From: CAXBCP01 sp963974055
Lineage (GTDB): Bacteria > Pseudomonadota > Alphaproteobacteria > MPNO01 > UBA830
Length of the DNA: 64,000 nucleotides
Assembly: GCA_963974055.1 (NCBI GenBank)
Contig: CAXBCP010000011.1
Span: 62,001 to 126,000, forward strand
Reading direction: 5' to 3'
In this document: positions 42,577-51,477 of the stretch, one piece after another
Position numbering within the stretch: position 1 is the stretch's first letter
Layout of the letters: each line of letters begins with the position of its first letter
Made by a program: the position numbers and the translations under genes
The notes under the pieces: model-generated
Told to the model about the DNA's origin: nothing
Seen by the model: only the letters and a program-made list of their open reading frames with translations
Databases searched by the model: none

Positions 42577-43293
42577 TTACAGAAACGCTTCTTTCAGCAG
42601 GTGTCCGATGAGCCATGCGATACCGGCGGCGGCGAGGCCGATTGCCATGGTTTCGCTGCCCGACCGCCACCAGGACTGGGTCGACCACTGGCTTTTGATC
42701 GACCCGATTCCGAAGAACACGATCGCCGTCAGCACGATGGACGCCACGAACGCGTGAGCGGTCCCCAGAAAGAACGGCGCCAGCGGCGCCAGTCCGCACA
42801 GGATAAAGGCGGCGAAGGTGCGTGTGGCGGACTTTAGCGGGTCGCGATAGGTGGTCGGCATGCCGTATTCCTCGACCATCATGGTGTCGACCCATCGGGT
42901 CTTGTCCGCCGTGATGACTTCCACCGCCCGGTCGAGGTTGTCGCCTTCGAAGCCCTTGGCGCGAAATATTTCGCGGATTTCCATGCGTTCGCCTTCGGGG
43001 ATACTTTCTACCTGCTCTTCCTCATAGGCGCGGTGGCGCCTGTAATCGTCGAGGTCGGCCTTGGTGCCGCTGTAATTGCTCGCCGCCATGGAGAACCCGT
43101 CGGCGATGATATTGGCTGCGCCGAGGATCAGGATCACCCGGGTCGACATTTCCGCCCCGACAACGCCCGCGACGATGGCGAAGGTGGTGATCGCTCCGTC
43201 AATGCCGCCATAGACCCAGTCGCTGAGATAGGACGTCGACGGTCCTTCCTCGATGCGCTCACGGATTTTGGCGGGCTGGTGAGAATGTTCCAT
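42577..43293 (-). CDS. VIT1/CCC1-family metal ion transporter
   Basis: A 238-residue membrane protein of the vacuolar iron/manganese transporter family: DWVYGGIDGAITTFAIVAGVVGA in helix 1 and GAANIIADGFSMAASNYSGTKADLD in helix 2, both with the conserved D/G/M metal path. A soluble charged metal-binding helical region (YRRHRAYEEEQVESIPEGERMEIREIFRAKG) follows, then ADKTRWVDTMMVEEYG and three C-terminal helices. It exports or stores Fe2+/Mn2+. Given many iron enzymes nearby, iron homeostasis is plausible. It is divergent from the response-regulator gene. Confidence 0.9.
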   Translation of the reverse strand: MEHSHQPAKIRERIEEGPSTSYLSDWVYGGIDGAITTFAIVAGVVGAEMSTRVILILGAANIIADGFSMAASNYSGTKADLDDYRRHRAYEEEQVESIPEGERMEIREIFRAKGFEGDNLDRAVEVITADKTRWVDTMMVEEYGMPTTYRDPLKSATRTFAAFILCGLAPLAPFFLGTAHAFVASIVLTAIVFFGIGSIKSQWSTQSWWRSGSETMAIGLAAAGIAWLIGHLLKEAFL

Positions 43294-43495
43294 GGGGAAA
43301 ACCTATGTCCGATCAGGCGTCTTGTCGATACAGGCAATATTCAGGAAAATCCGCGGCTTGCGGATTTATTCGTTAGTGGAATATGACGACCAATTCTATA
43401 GTGCAGCCGTTCCGTTTTTGGAGTGATGCGCTTGGAAAAAGCGTCTTTGGGATCGGCGATATTTCGAACAGTACCAGGTATCCGGCCTGGCCGGG

Positions 43496-44965
43496 GTGAG
43501 CCGGTCCTGCCGCACCCTGAATCCAGCCCATGACACCGATTGGCGCTTCGCCCGGAAGGCGGCGGTGTTGACCCCGGGTCGCAGCGGTCTGTCGGTAATC
43601 GTTGTGGATCCCGTCGCCGAAACGCAGAACCTGTTGTCGGCGTCTCTGAGGGAAGCCGGGTTCGAGGTTGCCGCCGTCTCAACGGGCGGAGAGGTGCTGG
43701 CGCTGGTTCGCGAGCGACCGGCGGACTGCATCGTTATGGATGTCGTTCTGCCCGATATGGACGCCTTCGATGCAATCCGGGCGCTGCATGCGGTGCGCCA
43801 CGATGTTCGGATCATCGTAATGAGCGCAAGGCCCGACGTTAAAACCGTTGTCGCTGCTTTCGACGCCGGGGCTGACGAGTACCTGGCAAAGGCCAGTGCA
43901 TCGCAGGAAATTCCCGCAATGCTCACGCGGGTATTGCAGCATGCATCGGCAGCCATGAAGTCTGAAATCCCGGCGGGTAATTCCCCGCGGGACGGAGACG
44001 ACGTCCTGATCGGGACCTCGCCGGGCATGATCGACGTGTACAAGCGGGTTGCCCGGGTGGCCGACCTGTCCTCGACGGTCCTTATCACGGGGGAAACAGG
44101 CTCCGGCAAGGAGCGGATTGCCCGTGCAATTCACGCCAATGGACGACGGGCGGCGCTGCCGTTTATTGCGGTGGACTGCGCGGCGATTCCCGAGAACCTG
44201 TTCGAGTCCGAATTCTTCGGTCATGAGCGCGGGGCTTTCACCGGCGCCCATACCGTTCGGCGGGGCGTGCTCGAAGCGGCCGGCGAAGGCACATGCTTCC
44301 TGGACGAAATCGGCGAATTGCCGCTGCACCTGCAGGCCAAGCTGTTGCGCGCACTCCAGGAAAAGTCCGTGCGGCGTGTCGGCAGTTCGCAGACGATCGC
44401 GGTATCGGCGCGAATTGTATCGGCGACCAATCGCGATCTTTCCGATTATGTCCATCGCGGCGCTTTTCGCGAAGACCTGTATTACCGGCTGAACGTGGTG
44501 CCGATCAATCTGCCGCCGCTCCGCGAACGGAAAGACGACATACAGGCGCTGATCGAGCATTTCGTGGCTAAATTTTCCGCCGCCAGGCCCCATCCGACGC
44601 GGGTGATGCCGGATGCGATGGACGTGCTGCTGAAATACCCGTGGCCCGGCAACGTTCGCCAGCTCGAAAACATGATCGAACGCATGGTCGTGCTCAGCCC
44701 GTACTCGGTCATTCTGCGCGAGGACCTGCCCATCGAGATACTGGAGGCCGAGCGCCTGGCGCAATCCATCGGTTTCGCGGATGCCGCCGAACGCGCAAGC
44801 CCGACCATGCTGCGGGAACTCAACCGGCGTCATATCGACGCCGTTCTCGAAAAGACCGGCGGCAACAAGCTCCGCGCCGCACAAATGCTGGGGATCGACC
44901 GGCGCACGTTATACCGGATCCTCGAACGTATAAGAAAGTCAGAGAATGACAGTTCGCCTGCTTAA
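43496..44965 (+). CDS. Sigma-54-dependent response regulator (NtrC/AtoC type)
   Basis: A 489-residue transcription activator with a GTG start; an internal GTG near 43562 is an alternative, since the first ~25 residues are not part of the receiver domain. The receiver domain (about 30-150) has the phosphoacceptor Asp in CIVMDVVLPDMD, but the first acidic pair is D-P (VIVVDPVAET). The AAA+ domain has Walker A GETGSGKE, the sigma-54 contact loop GAFTGA, Walker B LDEIGELP and YPWPGNVRQLENM. A Fis-type HTH ends the protein (NKLRAAQMLGIDRRTLYRIL). No histidine kinase is adjacent. Its 3' end overlaps the protease gene by 20 bp. Confidence 0.92.
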   Translation: MSRSCRTLNPAHDTDWRFARKAAVLTPGRSGLSVIVVDPVAETQNLLSASLREAGFEVAAVSTGGEVLALVRERPADCIVMDVVLPDMDAFDAIRALHAVRHDVRIIVMSARPDVKTVVAAFDAGADEYLAKASASQEIPAMLTRVLQHASAAMKSEIPAGNSPRDGDDVLIGTSPGMIDVYKRVARVADLSSTVLITGETGSGKERIARAIHANGRRAALPFIAVDCAAIPENLFESEFFGHERGAFTGAHTVRRGVLEAAGEGTCFLDEIGELPLHLQAKLLRALQEKSVRRVGSSQTIAVSARIVSATNRDLSDYVHRGAFREDLYYRLNVVPINLPPLRERKDDIQALIEHFVAKFSAARPHPTRVMPDAMDVLLKYPWPGNVRQLENMIERMVVLSPYSVILREDLPIEILEAERLAQSIGFADAAERASPTMLRELNRRHIDAVLEKTGGNKLRAAQMLGIDRRTLYRILERIRKSENDSSPA

Positions 44966-45734
44966 GGTTTTGGTTGTCCTGTGCAGCATCGTTCCGGCGT
45001 CCTGTGCCGTGCAGGAAACGCCACGGGACCATATCGACGTCCTGAAAGAACTGTATGCATCGACCGTTCAGATTCTCGTCAGTCAGCCGGACGGCGTTCG
45101 CCGTACCGGATCGGGCGTCGTGCTGAAAGTCGACCGGGAGACCGGCGAGGCCTTTGTCGTGACGGCGGGCCATGTGCTGACCGCGCGCAAGGATATCGAG
45201 GTGAGCGTCATCGGCAAGTTCCGCAAGAAAACCTATGCGGCGAAGGTTCTGATGCATAGCGATGCCGAGGACGTCGCGCTGCTGAGCGTCAGGGGAATGA
45301 GCGTCGCACCGGTATCCGCCGGCGGCAACAGCGAACTGGGACAGGATATCTGGGTGATTTCGTATCCATGGGGGCGGCGGCGCACCCTTGTCACCGGCGT
45401 TGTCAGCCAGGTCGACTGGCCGACGGAGACGAATGCGCAGGGTCAGGTGCCGCTTGAAGGTCCGGTGCGGCTGATCGATGCGACAGTCGGCTATGGGACC
45501 AGCGGCGGCGGCATATTCGAAACCGAGGAAGGCCGTCTTGTGGGGCTTGTGCGTGGCTACCGGTCGGTCAGGATTCCGCTGCCGGGTCCCGACGGCAAAT
45601 CGGTCAGCCTGCCGGTTGCCGGGGAAACGACGGTAATTTCAATTTCCAGAATAGCCCACGTTCTCGCCGCCGCGGGCTTCGGTCATGTCATGCCGCCACG
45701 CATGCCGGGCCACGGCGGGACACCGGGCCGATAA
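44946..45734 (+). CDS. Exported trypsin-like serine protease (HtrA-like domain, no PDZ)
   Basis: A 262-residue secreted peptidase. The N-terminus (LLKVLVVLCSIVPASCAV) is a signal sequence with a lipobox-like PASC, although Pro at -3 is not canonical. The catalytic triad is His in VVTAGHVLTA, Asp in HSDAEDVALL and Ser in GYGTSGGGIFE. No PDZ domain follows. It starts 20 bp inside the end of the sigma-54 regulator gene, so the pair forms one operon. A link between envelope proteolysis and the regulator is inferred from that overlap only. The C-terminal tail is glycine- and proline-rich. Confidence 0.85.
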   Translation: MTVRLLKVLVVLCSIVPASCAVQETPRDHIDVLKELYASTVQILVSQPDGVRRTGSGVVLKVDRETGEAFVVTAGHVLTARKDIEVSVIGKFRKKTYAAKVLMHSDAEDVALLSVRGMSVAPVSAGGNSELGQDIWVISYPWGRRRTLVTGVVSQVDWPTETNAQGQVPLEGPVRLIDATVGYGTSGGGIFETEEGRLVGLVRGYRSVRIPLPGPDGKSVSLPVAGETTVISISRIAHVLAAAGFGHVMPPRMPGHGGTPGR

Positions 45735-45738
45735 ACAA

Positions 45739-45767
45739 CGGGCGCGCAGCAGCGTGCTGCGCGCCCG
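45739..45767. terminator. Bidirectional hairpin between convergent genes
   Basis: CGGGCGCGCAGCA (45739-45751) pairs perfectly with TGCTGCGCGCCCG (45755-45767), a 13-bp GC-rich stem with a 3-base loop. It sits between the protease stop and the first DUF1344 stop. No forward T-run follows; the reverse strand has a weak one (TTGTTTAT). It probably ends transcription from both sides. Confidence 0.7.
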
Positions 45768-45788
45768 TCGCCCGGTGGAAGGGGTCCG

Positions 45789-46049
45789 TCAGTTCTGCGG
45801 GCTCTCCACGCCGGTGGCGATGTTTTCCGAATCCTGTTTTTCGAACGTCACCTTTACTTCCTGGCCGGCGGCAAGGGCGTTGACGTTCACGTCGTCCGAC
45901 AGGGTAAACGTCATGCCGTTATCCAGCGTGATCGTCTGCTCTTCCAGATTGACCTGGGTTATACGACCCGCGGTTTCGTCGGCGGCGGCGAAGCTGATGC
46001 TGGCCAGCAGGGCGGCGGCGGTCATTGTCGTGATCAGAAATGGTTTCAT
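45789..46049 (-). CDS. DUF1344 family secreted protein (copy 1)
   Basis: An 86-residue protein starting MKPFLITTMTAAALLASISF, a signal peptide cleaved near AAA-DE. The start is fixed by AGGAAC upstream. The mature part is a small beta-barrel-like domain: GRITQVNLEEQTITLDNGMTFTLSDDVNVNALAAGQEVKVTFEK. This matches DUF1344, a periplasmic family common in alphaproteobacteria with no known function. A longer open frame upstream of 46049 is not supported. Confidence 0.82.
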   Translation of the reverse strand: MKPFLITTMTAAALLASISFAAADETAGRITQVNLEEQTITLDNGMTFTLSDDVNVNALAAGQEVKVTFEKQDSENIATGVESPQN

Positions 46050-46261
46050 CAGTTGTTCCTTTTTGAACCGAAGCGCCCCGGCTTGGAGCGCAGCATCCAG
46101 TACGCAATAATCATGCCAACATTGTGCCGCGCGGATATCGCCGAATTCGGCGTGAATTTCCGTCCGGCCGGGAACCTGCGGCGGTCGTCTGTGGCGTTGT
46201 GCTACATATCGGCGGGCCGGCTGTGACAGCTGACACACCGTTCGGCGCGTTTCGCAGGCAC

Positions 46262-46296
46262 AAAAAAAGCCGGCTGCAGCGATGGCTGCAGCCGGC
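46262..46296 (-). terminator. Rho-independent terminator after the second DUF1344 gene
   Basis: GCCGGCTGCAGC (46269-46280) and GCTGCAGCCGGC (46285-46296) form a perfect 12-bp stem with a GATG loop. On the reverse strand it is followed by seven T residues (complement of 46262-46268). It ends the 46322-46588 transcript, so the two DUF1344 genes are transcribed separately. Confidence 0.92.
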
Positions 46297-46321
46297 CCTG
46301 CCGAAGCAGAAAGAGCGTCTG

Positions 46322-46588
46322 TTACTGGGCCGCGGCGCCGCGTTCGATCTTGGTCGCGATGAAATTGCTTTCAGGCGGTTCGACGTAGTTCACCTTCACG
46401 GTGTCGCCGGGCTTCAGGTCCTTGATCGCTTTCGCGTCGTAAACGGTGAAGAGCATCCCGTTTTCGAGCGTGATCGACCAGGTGTTCATCGAGGCGATCT
46501 TGCCTTCTTCCGAATTACCGTCGGCAAGCGCCGCACCGGAGAGGACAAGAAAGGGGATAAGCGCAGCGGTAGCGAATAACTTCTTCAT
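46322..46588 (-). CDS. DUF1344 family secreted protein (copy 2)
   Basis: An 88-residue protein with signal peptide MKKLFATAALIPFLVLSGAA (cleavage near ALA-DG) and an AAGGAC ribosome site. The core GKIASMNTWSITLENGMLFTVYDAKAIKDLKPGDTVKVNYVEP parallels copy 1 (GRITQVNLEEQTITLDNGMTFTL...), so the two are diverged tandem paralogues. The function is unknown; each probably forms a small periplasmic beta-domain. Confidence 0.85.
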   Translation of the reverse strand: MKKLFATAALIPFLVLSGAALADGNSEEGKIASMNTWSITLENGMLFTVYDAKAIKDLKPGDTVKVNYVEPPESNFIATKIERGAAAQ

Positions 46589-46792
46589 GTGTTTTGTCCT
46601 TGCAGGCGTCGAACTGATTAGCGGCCGTCCGCGACGCCGTATAGAGCAGCCATCCTCTTATATGCAAACGCCGTGCCAGTTTGCCGCCTGCGCCCGGCGC
46701 TTCGATTCATTGACGTTTTTGGCGGAAATAGCGGACGGTCGTTCGGTTCGCCGTCCCCGGAATGGGGCAGGACGCCACACGGGGGCGCCACA

Positions 46793-46823
46793 GATGTGGC
46801 GGTTCTACGGATGTGGCGGTTCT
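46793..46823. repeat. 17-bp direct tandem repeat (two copies)
   Basis: GATGTGGCGGTTCT occurs at 46793-46806 and again at 46810-46823, 17 bp apart, in the 265-bp gap between the DUF1344 gene and the acyl-CoA ligase gene. The remainder of that gap holds no ORF or RNA that I can support. Confidence 0.75.
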
Positions 46824-46853
46824 GTTGCATCCGGGCCGGTCGTTCGCGGGGCC

Positions 46854-48344
46854 TTAGCGCAGCGCCTTTTTGTCGATCTTGCCCACCGTCGTTTTGGGAA
46901 TCCCGTCTCCGATGACGATGGATTTCGGAACCTTGTATTTCGCCAGGTTGGCGGCGCAGAAATCGATCAGGTCCTGTTCGGTGCAATGGGCGCCCGGCCG
47001 CAGCGTCACCCAGGCGCGGATGACTTCGCCGTAATAGTCGTCCGGCACGCCGACAGTGGCGGCTTCCGCGACATCCCGATGGGTATAGAGAACTTCGTCG
47101 ATTTCGCGGGGAAACACGTTGTAGCCGCCGACGATGGCCATGTCCTTCTTGCGGTCGCGGATGAAAAGATAGCCGTCGGCGTCGAATTCGCCGATATCGC
47201 CGGTATAGAGCCAGCCGCCGCGCAGCGTGGCGGCGGTTTCGTCGGGCAGGTTGCGGTATCCGGCCATGATCTGCGGGCCGCGCGCGCGGATTTCTCCGGT
47301 CTGTCCCGCCGGCAGGACGGTGTCGCCGGTTTCGAGGTCGATGATCTCGATGTCGGTATCCTGCACGGCGATACCGACGGAACCGGGCTTTTTCACGCCG
47401 GCGGCGGGGTTGAAGGTCAGCACCGGTCCGGCCTCGGTCTGGCCGTAGCCTTCGAGGATGAAACACCCCGTCGCATCTTCCCAGCGCCGCAGCGTTTCCT
47501 CCGGCAGCGGGGCGGAGCCCGAATAGCACCATTTGAGGGCGCCGAGGTCGGTCGCCGCGAAACCGTCGAAGTTGAGCAGGCCCGTGAAAATGGTCGGCCC
47601 GGCAGGCAGAACCGTGATTTGGTCGGTTTCCAGCGCGGTACAGAGTTCCGCCGGGTGATAGCGTGCGAGGATCGTCAGCCGCCCGCGGCAATAGCAGGCG
47701 AGATGCAGGCACATCGAGACCGCGAAGACATGGAACAGCGGCATGACGCAGACGATCGCTTCGGCATCGGGCGCCGTCGGCAGGATCGCCTCGCGCTGGG
47801 AGATGTTCACCGACATCTGGCCGTGGGTGATGTTGACGCCTTTCGGGTATCCGGTCGTGCCGCCGGTATATTGCAGGGTCGCCAGGTCGTCCGGGGCGGG
47901 AAGGGGCGTCGGCAGGGTCTGCGTGCCGGGGGACACGAAATCCGTTCCGGTTCCCTGCAGGCACATGCCGGTATTTTCCAGCCCGGAAACCAGGTCTGCA
48001 ACCGACGCATCGTGGATCGTGGCGACGGGGGCGGAATCAGACAGGATGTATTGCGCTTCCCGCGCAGTATAGAGCGGGTTGACCGGCACCGCCTGCGCGC
48101 CGGCGGCGTGGATGGCGAACATGGCAATTGCCATATCGGCGGAATTGCCCATCATCAGGGCGACGCGCTGGTGCCGCGCGCCGAGGTCGCGCAGCCGTTC
48201 CGCCAGTTTCGCGACGCTGGCCCGGTAGTCGCGATAGCTGAGTTCGGTCGTCCCGCAGCGCAGGGCGACGGCGTCCGGGCGTTGCGTCGCCGCATCGTCC
48301 AGCATGTGGACGACGGTGTCATGGACCCGCGGCAGGTGCGCCAT
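46854..48344 (-). CDS. AMP-forming acyl-CoA ligase (long-chain or aryl)
   Basis: A 496-residue adenylate-forming ligase starting MAHLPRVHDTVVHML. The P-loop is LQYTGGTTGYPKGV, the second motif is LEGYGQTEAGPVLT, and the third is GWLYTGDIGEFDADGYLFIRDRKKD, with the catalytic lysine in KTTVGKIDKKAL. Length and motifs fit medium/long-chain fatty-acyl or benzoate-type CoA ligases. It starts 5 bp after the alcohol dehydrogenase gene in a four-gene reverse operon. A much longer in-frame reading upstream is a shadow. The acid activated is unknown. Confidence 0.88.
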   Translation of the reverse strand: MAHLPRVHDTVVHMLDDAATQRPDAVALRCGTTELSYRDYRASVAKLAERLRDLGARHQRVALMMGNSADMAIAMFAIHAAGAQAVPVNPLYTAREAQYILSDSAPVATIHDASVADLVSGLENTGMCLQGTGTDFVSPGTQTLPTPLPAPDDLATLQYTGGTTGYPKGVNITHGQMSVNISQREAILPTAPDAEAIVCVMPLFHVFAVSMCLHLACYCRGRLTILARYHPAELCTALETDQITVLPAGPTIFTGLLNFDGFAATDLGALKWCYSGSAPLPEETLRRWEDATGCFILEGYGQTEAGPVLTFNPAAGVKKPGSVGIAVQDTDIEIIDLETGDTVLPAGQTGEIRARGPQIMAGYRNLPDETAATLRGGWLYTGDIGEFDADGYLFIRDRKKDMAIVGGYNVFPREIDEVLYTHRDVAEAATVGVPDDYYGEVIRAWVTLRPGAHCTEQDLIDFCAANLAKYKVPKSIVIGDGIPKTTVGKIDKKALR

Positions 48345-48349
48345 CCCGG

Positions 48350-49381
48350 TCAGGTTTCGCCGATCATGATCGCGGCGCGCCCGGTCACCAGGCCCTGCTC
48401 CACCCGGTCGTGCAGGGCGTCCGCGCCGGCCATGTCCGCGGTTTCGGTCACCAGCGGCCAGAAATCGCCGCGGCCGCACAGTTCCAGCGACTCGATCACT
48501 TCCTGGCGGGTGGCGTATCGGCTGCCCATCAGCACCAGCTCCTTTTCCAGCATGGCATGGGCGTGGACGCCGAAGGTATCGCCCGATCCGCCGAGCGTGA
48601 CCATCCGCCCGCCGCGGCCGAGCGCCTGAACCGCGGTTTCCAGCGTTTCCCGCGACGATACGAAATCGACGGCGACGTCGATGCCGCCGCCCGACAGGTC
48701 TTTCAGGGCTTCGACCGCGTCGCCGTCCCGCGGATCGATGCAGATATCGGCGCCCGCCTCGCGGCAGGCGGCGAACTTGCCGGCGGCGATATCGACCGCG
48801 ATCACCTTTGCATGCGCCCATTTGGCGAGCATCAGCATATGGATGCCGAGGCCGCCGCCGGCGCCGAACACCGCCACCGTCTCGCCCGCCCTGATATTCG
48901 CATGGCGGATGACCTTCACCGGCGTCGCGATGGCGTCGGTGATCACGCCGATTTCCGCCGGATGGGCCTTCCAGTCCAGGGAATCCGGCAGTTTGATGAA
49001 GTTCTTCGAAGGCAGCTTCATCAGTTCCGCATAGCCGCCGTCGCAGGCGCGCCCGATATAGCCGCCGAAATTCTCGCACAGGGTTTCGCGGTCGATCCGG
49101 CACCATTTGCAGTGGCCGCAGGTGAGGTAGAAATAGGCGGTGACGGGATCGCCGACGGCGATGTCGGTCACGCCGGGGCCGACGGCCTCGATCACGCCGG
49201 TGATTTCATGGCCGATGATGCGCGGATAGTCGACCTTGGCGCGCCCGGCCTTCACATGCTGGATCGTCAGCCCGGCGCCGCAGGCGATCACCCGTGCCAC
49301 GGCTTGGCCGGGGCCGGGCGCCGGATCGGGCACGGTTTCGAGCGAAAACGCGCCGGGTCCGTTGAGGACAAGGGCTTTCAT
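48350..49381 (-). CDS. Zinc-dependent medium-chain alcohol dehydrogenase
   Basis: A 343-residue MDR enzyme. The catalytic zinc cysteine is in VIACGAGL, GHEITGVIEAVGPGV is the hallmark, and the structural zinc cysteines are in TCGHCKWCRIDRETLC. The NAD fold has AVFGAGGGLGIHMLMLAK. The helix-end residue after beta-2 is VIAVDIAAGK, an Asp, indicating NAD. Its ATG shares a base with the stop of the SDR gene (TGATG), so it is coupled. It oxidises an alcohol whose identity is unknown; the neighbouring ligase and thiolase point to an alcohol, acid and CoA-ester route. Confidence 0.9.
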   Translation of the reverse strand: MKALVLNGPGAFSLETVPDPAPGPGQAVARVIACGAGLTIQHVKAGRAKVDYPRIIGHEITGVIEAVGPGVTDIAVGDPVTAYFYLTCGHCKWCRIDRETLCENFGGYIGRACDGGYAELMKLPSKNFIKLPDSLDWKAHPAEIGVITDAIATPVKVIRHANIRAGETVAVFGAGGGLGIHMLMLAKWAHAKVIAVDIAAGKFAACREAGADICIDPRDGDAVEALKDLSGGGIDVAVDFVSSRETLETAVQALGRGGRMVTLGGSGDTFGVHAHAMLEKELVLMGSRYATRQEVIESLELCGRGDFWPLVTETADMAGADALHDRVEQGLVTGRAAIMIGET

Positions 49382-50166
49382 CAGCTATAGGCCATCCCGC
49401 CATCGACCAGGATCGACTGGCCGGTCATGAACCCGCTCGCCGGCGAGGCGATGAACAGGGCCATGCCGACAAGATCGCCGGTCTGCTCGATACGCTTGAT
49501 TTTCTGCATCCCGAGCACGCCGGTCAGGCTTTGCTCGGTGCGGCCCGCGTAATCGACCTCGGAATCGGTCATGCCGGGCATGATCGCGTTGCAGGTGATG
49601 CCGCGCTCGCCCAGCTCCGAGGCCATGCAGCGGGTCATGCCGACAACCGCCGCCTTGGAGGTGACGTAATGCATCAGCTGCGGCAATCCGACCGGCACCG
49701 TCGAGGACGAGATGTTGATGATGCGCCCGTAGCCGCCGGCTTCCATGTGCGGCACCACGAGCTTGGCGCAGATCCACGAGCCGATGACGTTGACGTCGAG
49801 AACCTTCGTCCAGTCGTCCCGGCTGATATCCTCGAACCGCGACCGCGTGATGGTCGAGAAAATCGCCGCATTGTTGACCAGGACGTCGATGCGGCCGAAT
49901 TCCGCCATCGCATGGGCGATCATGTCGGCGACCGAGGCCTCGTCGGTGACGTCGGTCTGGATGCCGAGCGCCCGGCCGCCCTCGGCCTTGATTTCGCCGG
50001 CGACGCTGGACGCCGCCTGTCCGTTGATCTCCGCGATCACCGGAATGGCGCCGTGGGCGGCGAAATGCTTCGCATAGGCGCGCCCGATCCCGGTGCCGCC
50101 GCCGGTGACGATAACGACCCGGCCCTCGACGCTGTTGGAAGTGTCTACATCTGTATCTATGGTCAT
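49381..50166 (-). CDS. Short-chain dehydrogenase/reductase
   Basis: A 261-residue SDR: GGGTGIGRAYAKHFAAHGA for cofactor, Glu in VIAEINGQ at the end of beta-2 suggesting NAD, NNAAIFS, NISSSTVPVGLP and the YVTSK active site. The ATG at 50166 overlaps the thiolase stop as ATGA. An upstream in-frame extension is an antisense-free shadow of the thiolase gene. Probably a 3-hydroxyacyl-CoA or alcohol dehydrogenase in the operon. Confidence 0.9.
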   Translation of the reverse strand: MTIDTDVDTSNSVEGRVVIVTGGGTGIGRAYAKHFAAHGAIPVIAEINGQAASSVAGEIKAEGGRALGIQTDVTDEASVADMIAHAMAEFGRIDVLVNNAAIFSTITRSRFEDISRDDWTKVLDVNVIGSWICAKLVVPHMEAGGYGRIINISSSTVPVGLPQLMHYVTSKAAVVGMTRCMASELGERGITCNAIMPGMTDSEVDYAGRTEQSLTGVLGMQKIKRIEQTGDLVGMALFIASPASGFMTGQSILVDGGMAYS

Positions 50167-51368
50167 GCCGCGTCCTTTACTTCGATTATCGCCGCCACCG
50201 AGCTGTCGCCCGCCGCGCAGCCGTTGAACAGCCCGTACCCGCCGCCGCGGATAACCAGTTCCTCGATCAGCTCGCAGATGGCGCGCAGGCCGGTGGGACC
50301 CTGCGGATGGCCCCAGATCAGCGAACAGCCGTAATTGTTCATCCGCGTGATATCGAACCCGGTCTCGCGGCAGAACACGATGTCGTTCACGGCGAACGGG
50401 TTGTGGGTTTTGACGGCGGTGACGTCGTTCAGCGAAATCCCCGCATTTTCGAAGGCGCGCCCGGTCGCGAGAACCGGCGCATGGGGCATGAACGCCTTTT
50501 CCGTCCGCGCCTGGCCGAACCCGGCAAGCCGGATTTCGATGCCGGGATCGGCGGACATGTCCTTCGCCCTGTCGCGGGTGGTGACGATCATCGCGGTGTT
50601 GCCGTCGGCCGGGTGGGTCTGGCTGCCGAAGGTCACCGTGCCGTCCGCCACGACGGGTTTGAGCCGGTCGAGCCCGTCGCGCGTGGTTTCGAACACGCCT
50701 TCGTCGCCGGTCATGGTCGCGACCGTCCTGCGGAATTTCTGGTCCGGCACTTCGAAGGGCAGGCGCATGTAGCGTTTCTGGAAGGCGTGGTCGTCGGCCG
50801 TCGCATCGCAATACTGCTCGTAGCGCTGGGCGACGACGTCATGCTGTTCGTCGGTGCTGATCTGCCATTTGCGGGCGACGTTCTCGGCCGTGCCGACCAT
50901 GGCGACATGGGCATAGGGATCGTGTCCGAAATTGTCGAGCACCCAGTTTTCCGAGGTGCCGGTGCCGCCCGGCGCCAGCGGGTTGGGATAATAGACGTTG
51001 GGGCCGTTCGACGTGCGGTCGGCGGTGACGACCAGGGCCGATTCAGCGGTTTTGCCGGCAATCTCCTGGCTGGCGTTCTGCAGGCACCTGGCGGATGTCG
51101 CGCAGGCCTGGGCAAGGGTCGGGCCGGTGACGCGGTCGGCGCCCATCATGGCGGTCATCCACGGCGCGCCGTAGAACGATTTGTGCTGCGGGACGGTCAT
51201 CCCGAGGAACGCCATGTCGAACCCGGCGGGATCGATTTCGCGGCGGCCGAGCTCGTCCTTCGCCACATAAGCGGCGAATTCGACGGAATTGAGATGGCTC
51301 AGCGTGCCCTGCCATTTGGCGAACGGCGTGGACCAGTAGCCGCCATAGGGGATGTAAGCGTCGGTCAT
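50163..51368 (-). CDS. Thiolase family protein (acetyl-CoA acetyltransferase-like)
   Basis: A 401-residue thiolase-fold enzyme. The start at 51368 is supported by GGAAGGG. The acylation cysteine is in AQACATSARCLQ, the base histidine is in GHPQGPTGLRA, and the second cysteine is in FNGCAAGDSSVAAI. The HNPF segment (VKTHNPFAVNDIV) replaces the NEAFA motif of canonical beta-ketothiolases, which is seen in SCP-x-like or non-canonical thiolases. It is the first gene of the reverse operon, divergent from hyuA. Confidence 0.88.
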   Translation of the reverse strand: MTDAYIPYGGYWSTPFAKWQGTLSHLNSVEFAAYVAKDELGRREIDPAGFDMAFLGMTVPQHKSFYGAPWMTAMMGADRVTGPTLAQACATSARCLQNASQEIAGKTAESALVVTADRTSNGPNVYYPNPLAPGGTGTSENWVLDNFGHDPYAHVAMVGTAENVARKWQISTDEQHDVVAQRYEQYCDATADDHAFQKRYMRLPFEVPDQKFRRTVATMTGDEGVFETTRDGLDRLKPVVADGTVTFGSQTHPADGNTAMIVTTRDRAKDMSADPGIEIRLAGFGQARTEKAFMPHAPVLATGRAFENAGISLNDVTAVKTHNPFAVNDIVFCRETGFDITRMNNYGCSLIWGHPQGPTGLRAICELIEELVIRGGGYGLFNGCAAGDSSVAAIIEVKDAA

Positions 51369-51477
51369 GTGCAGCCCTTCCGGTAAGCGTGTCGCAGCAG
51401 CTTCGCCGGACGGGGCGGGCGGGTCAATACGGGTCAAAACGCTTGGCGTGCAAACAACGCCCCCTTACAAATAGGCG

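Noticed and set aside
46809..46823. GGTTCTGTTGCA resembling an IS6-family terminal inverted repeat
   Set aside because: No second end, no transposase and no target duplication; it is part of a 17-bp tandem repeat and the match is short.
46446..48629. 727-codon forward open frame opposite the acyl-CoA ligase
   Set aside because: It crosses terminators and gene boundaries and is compositionally an antisense shadow.
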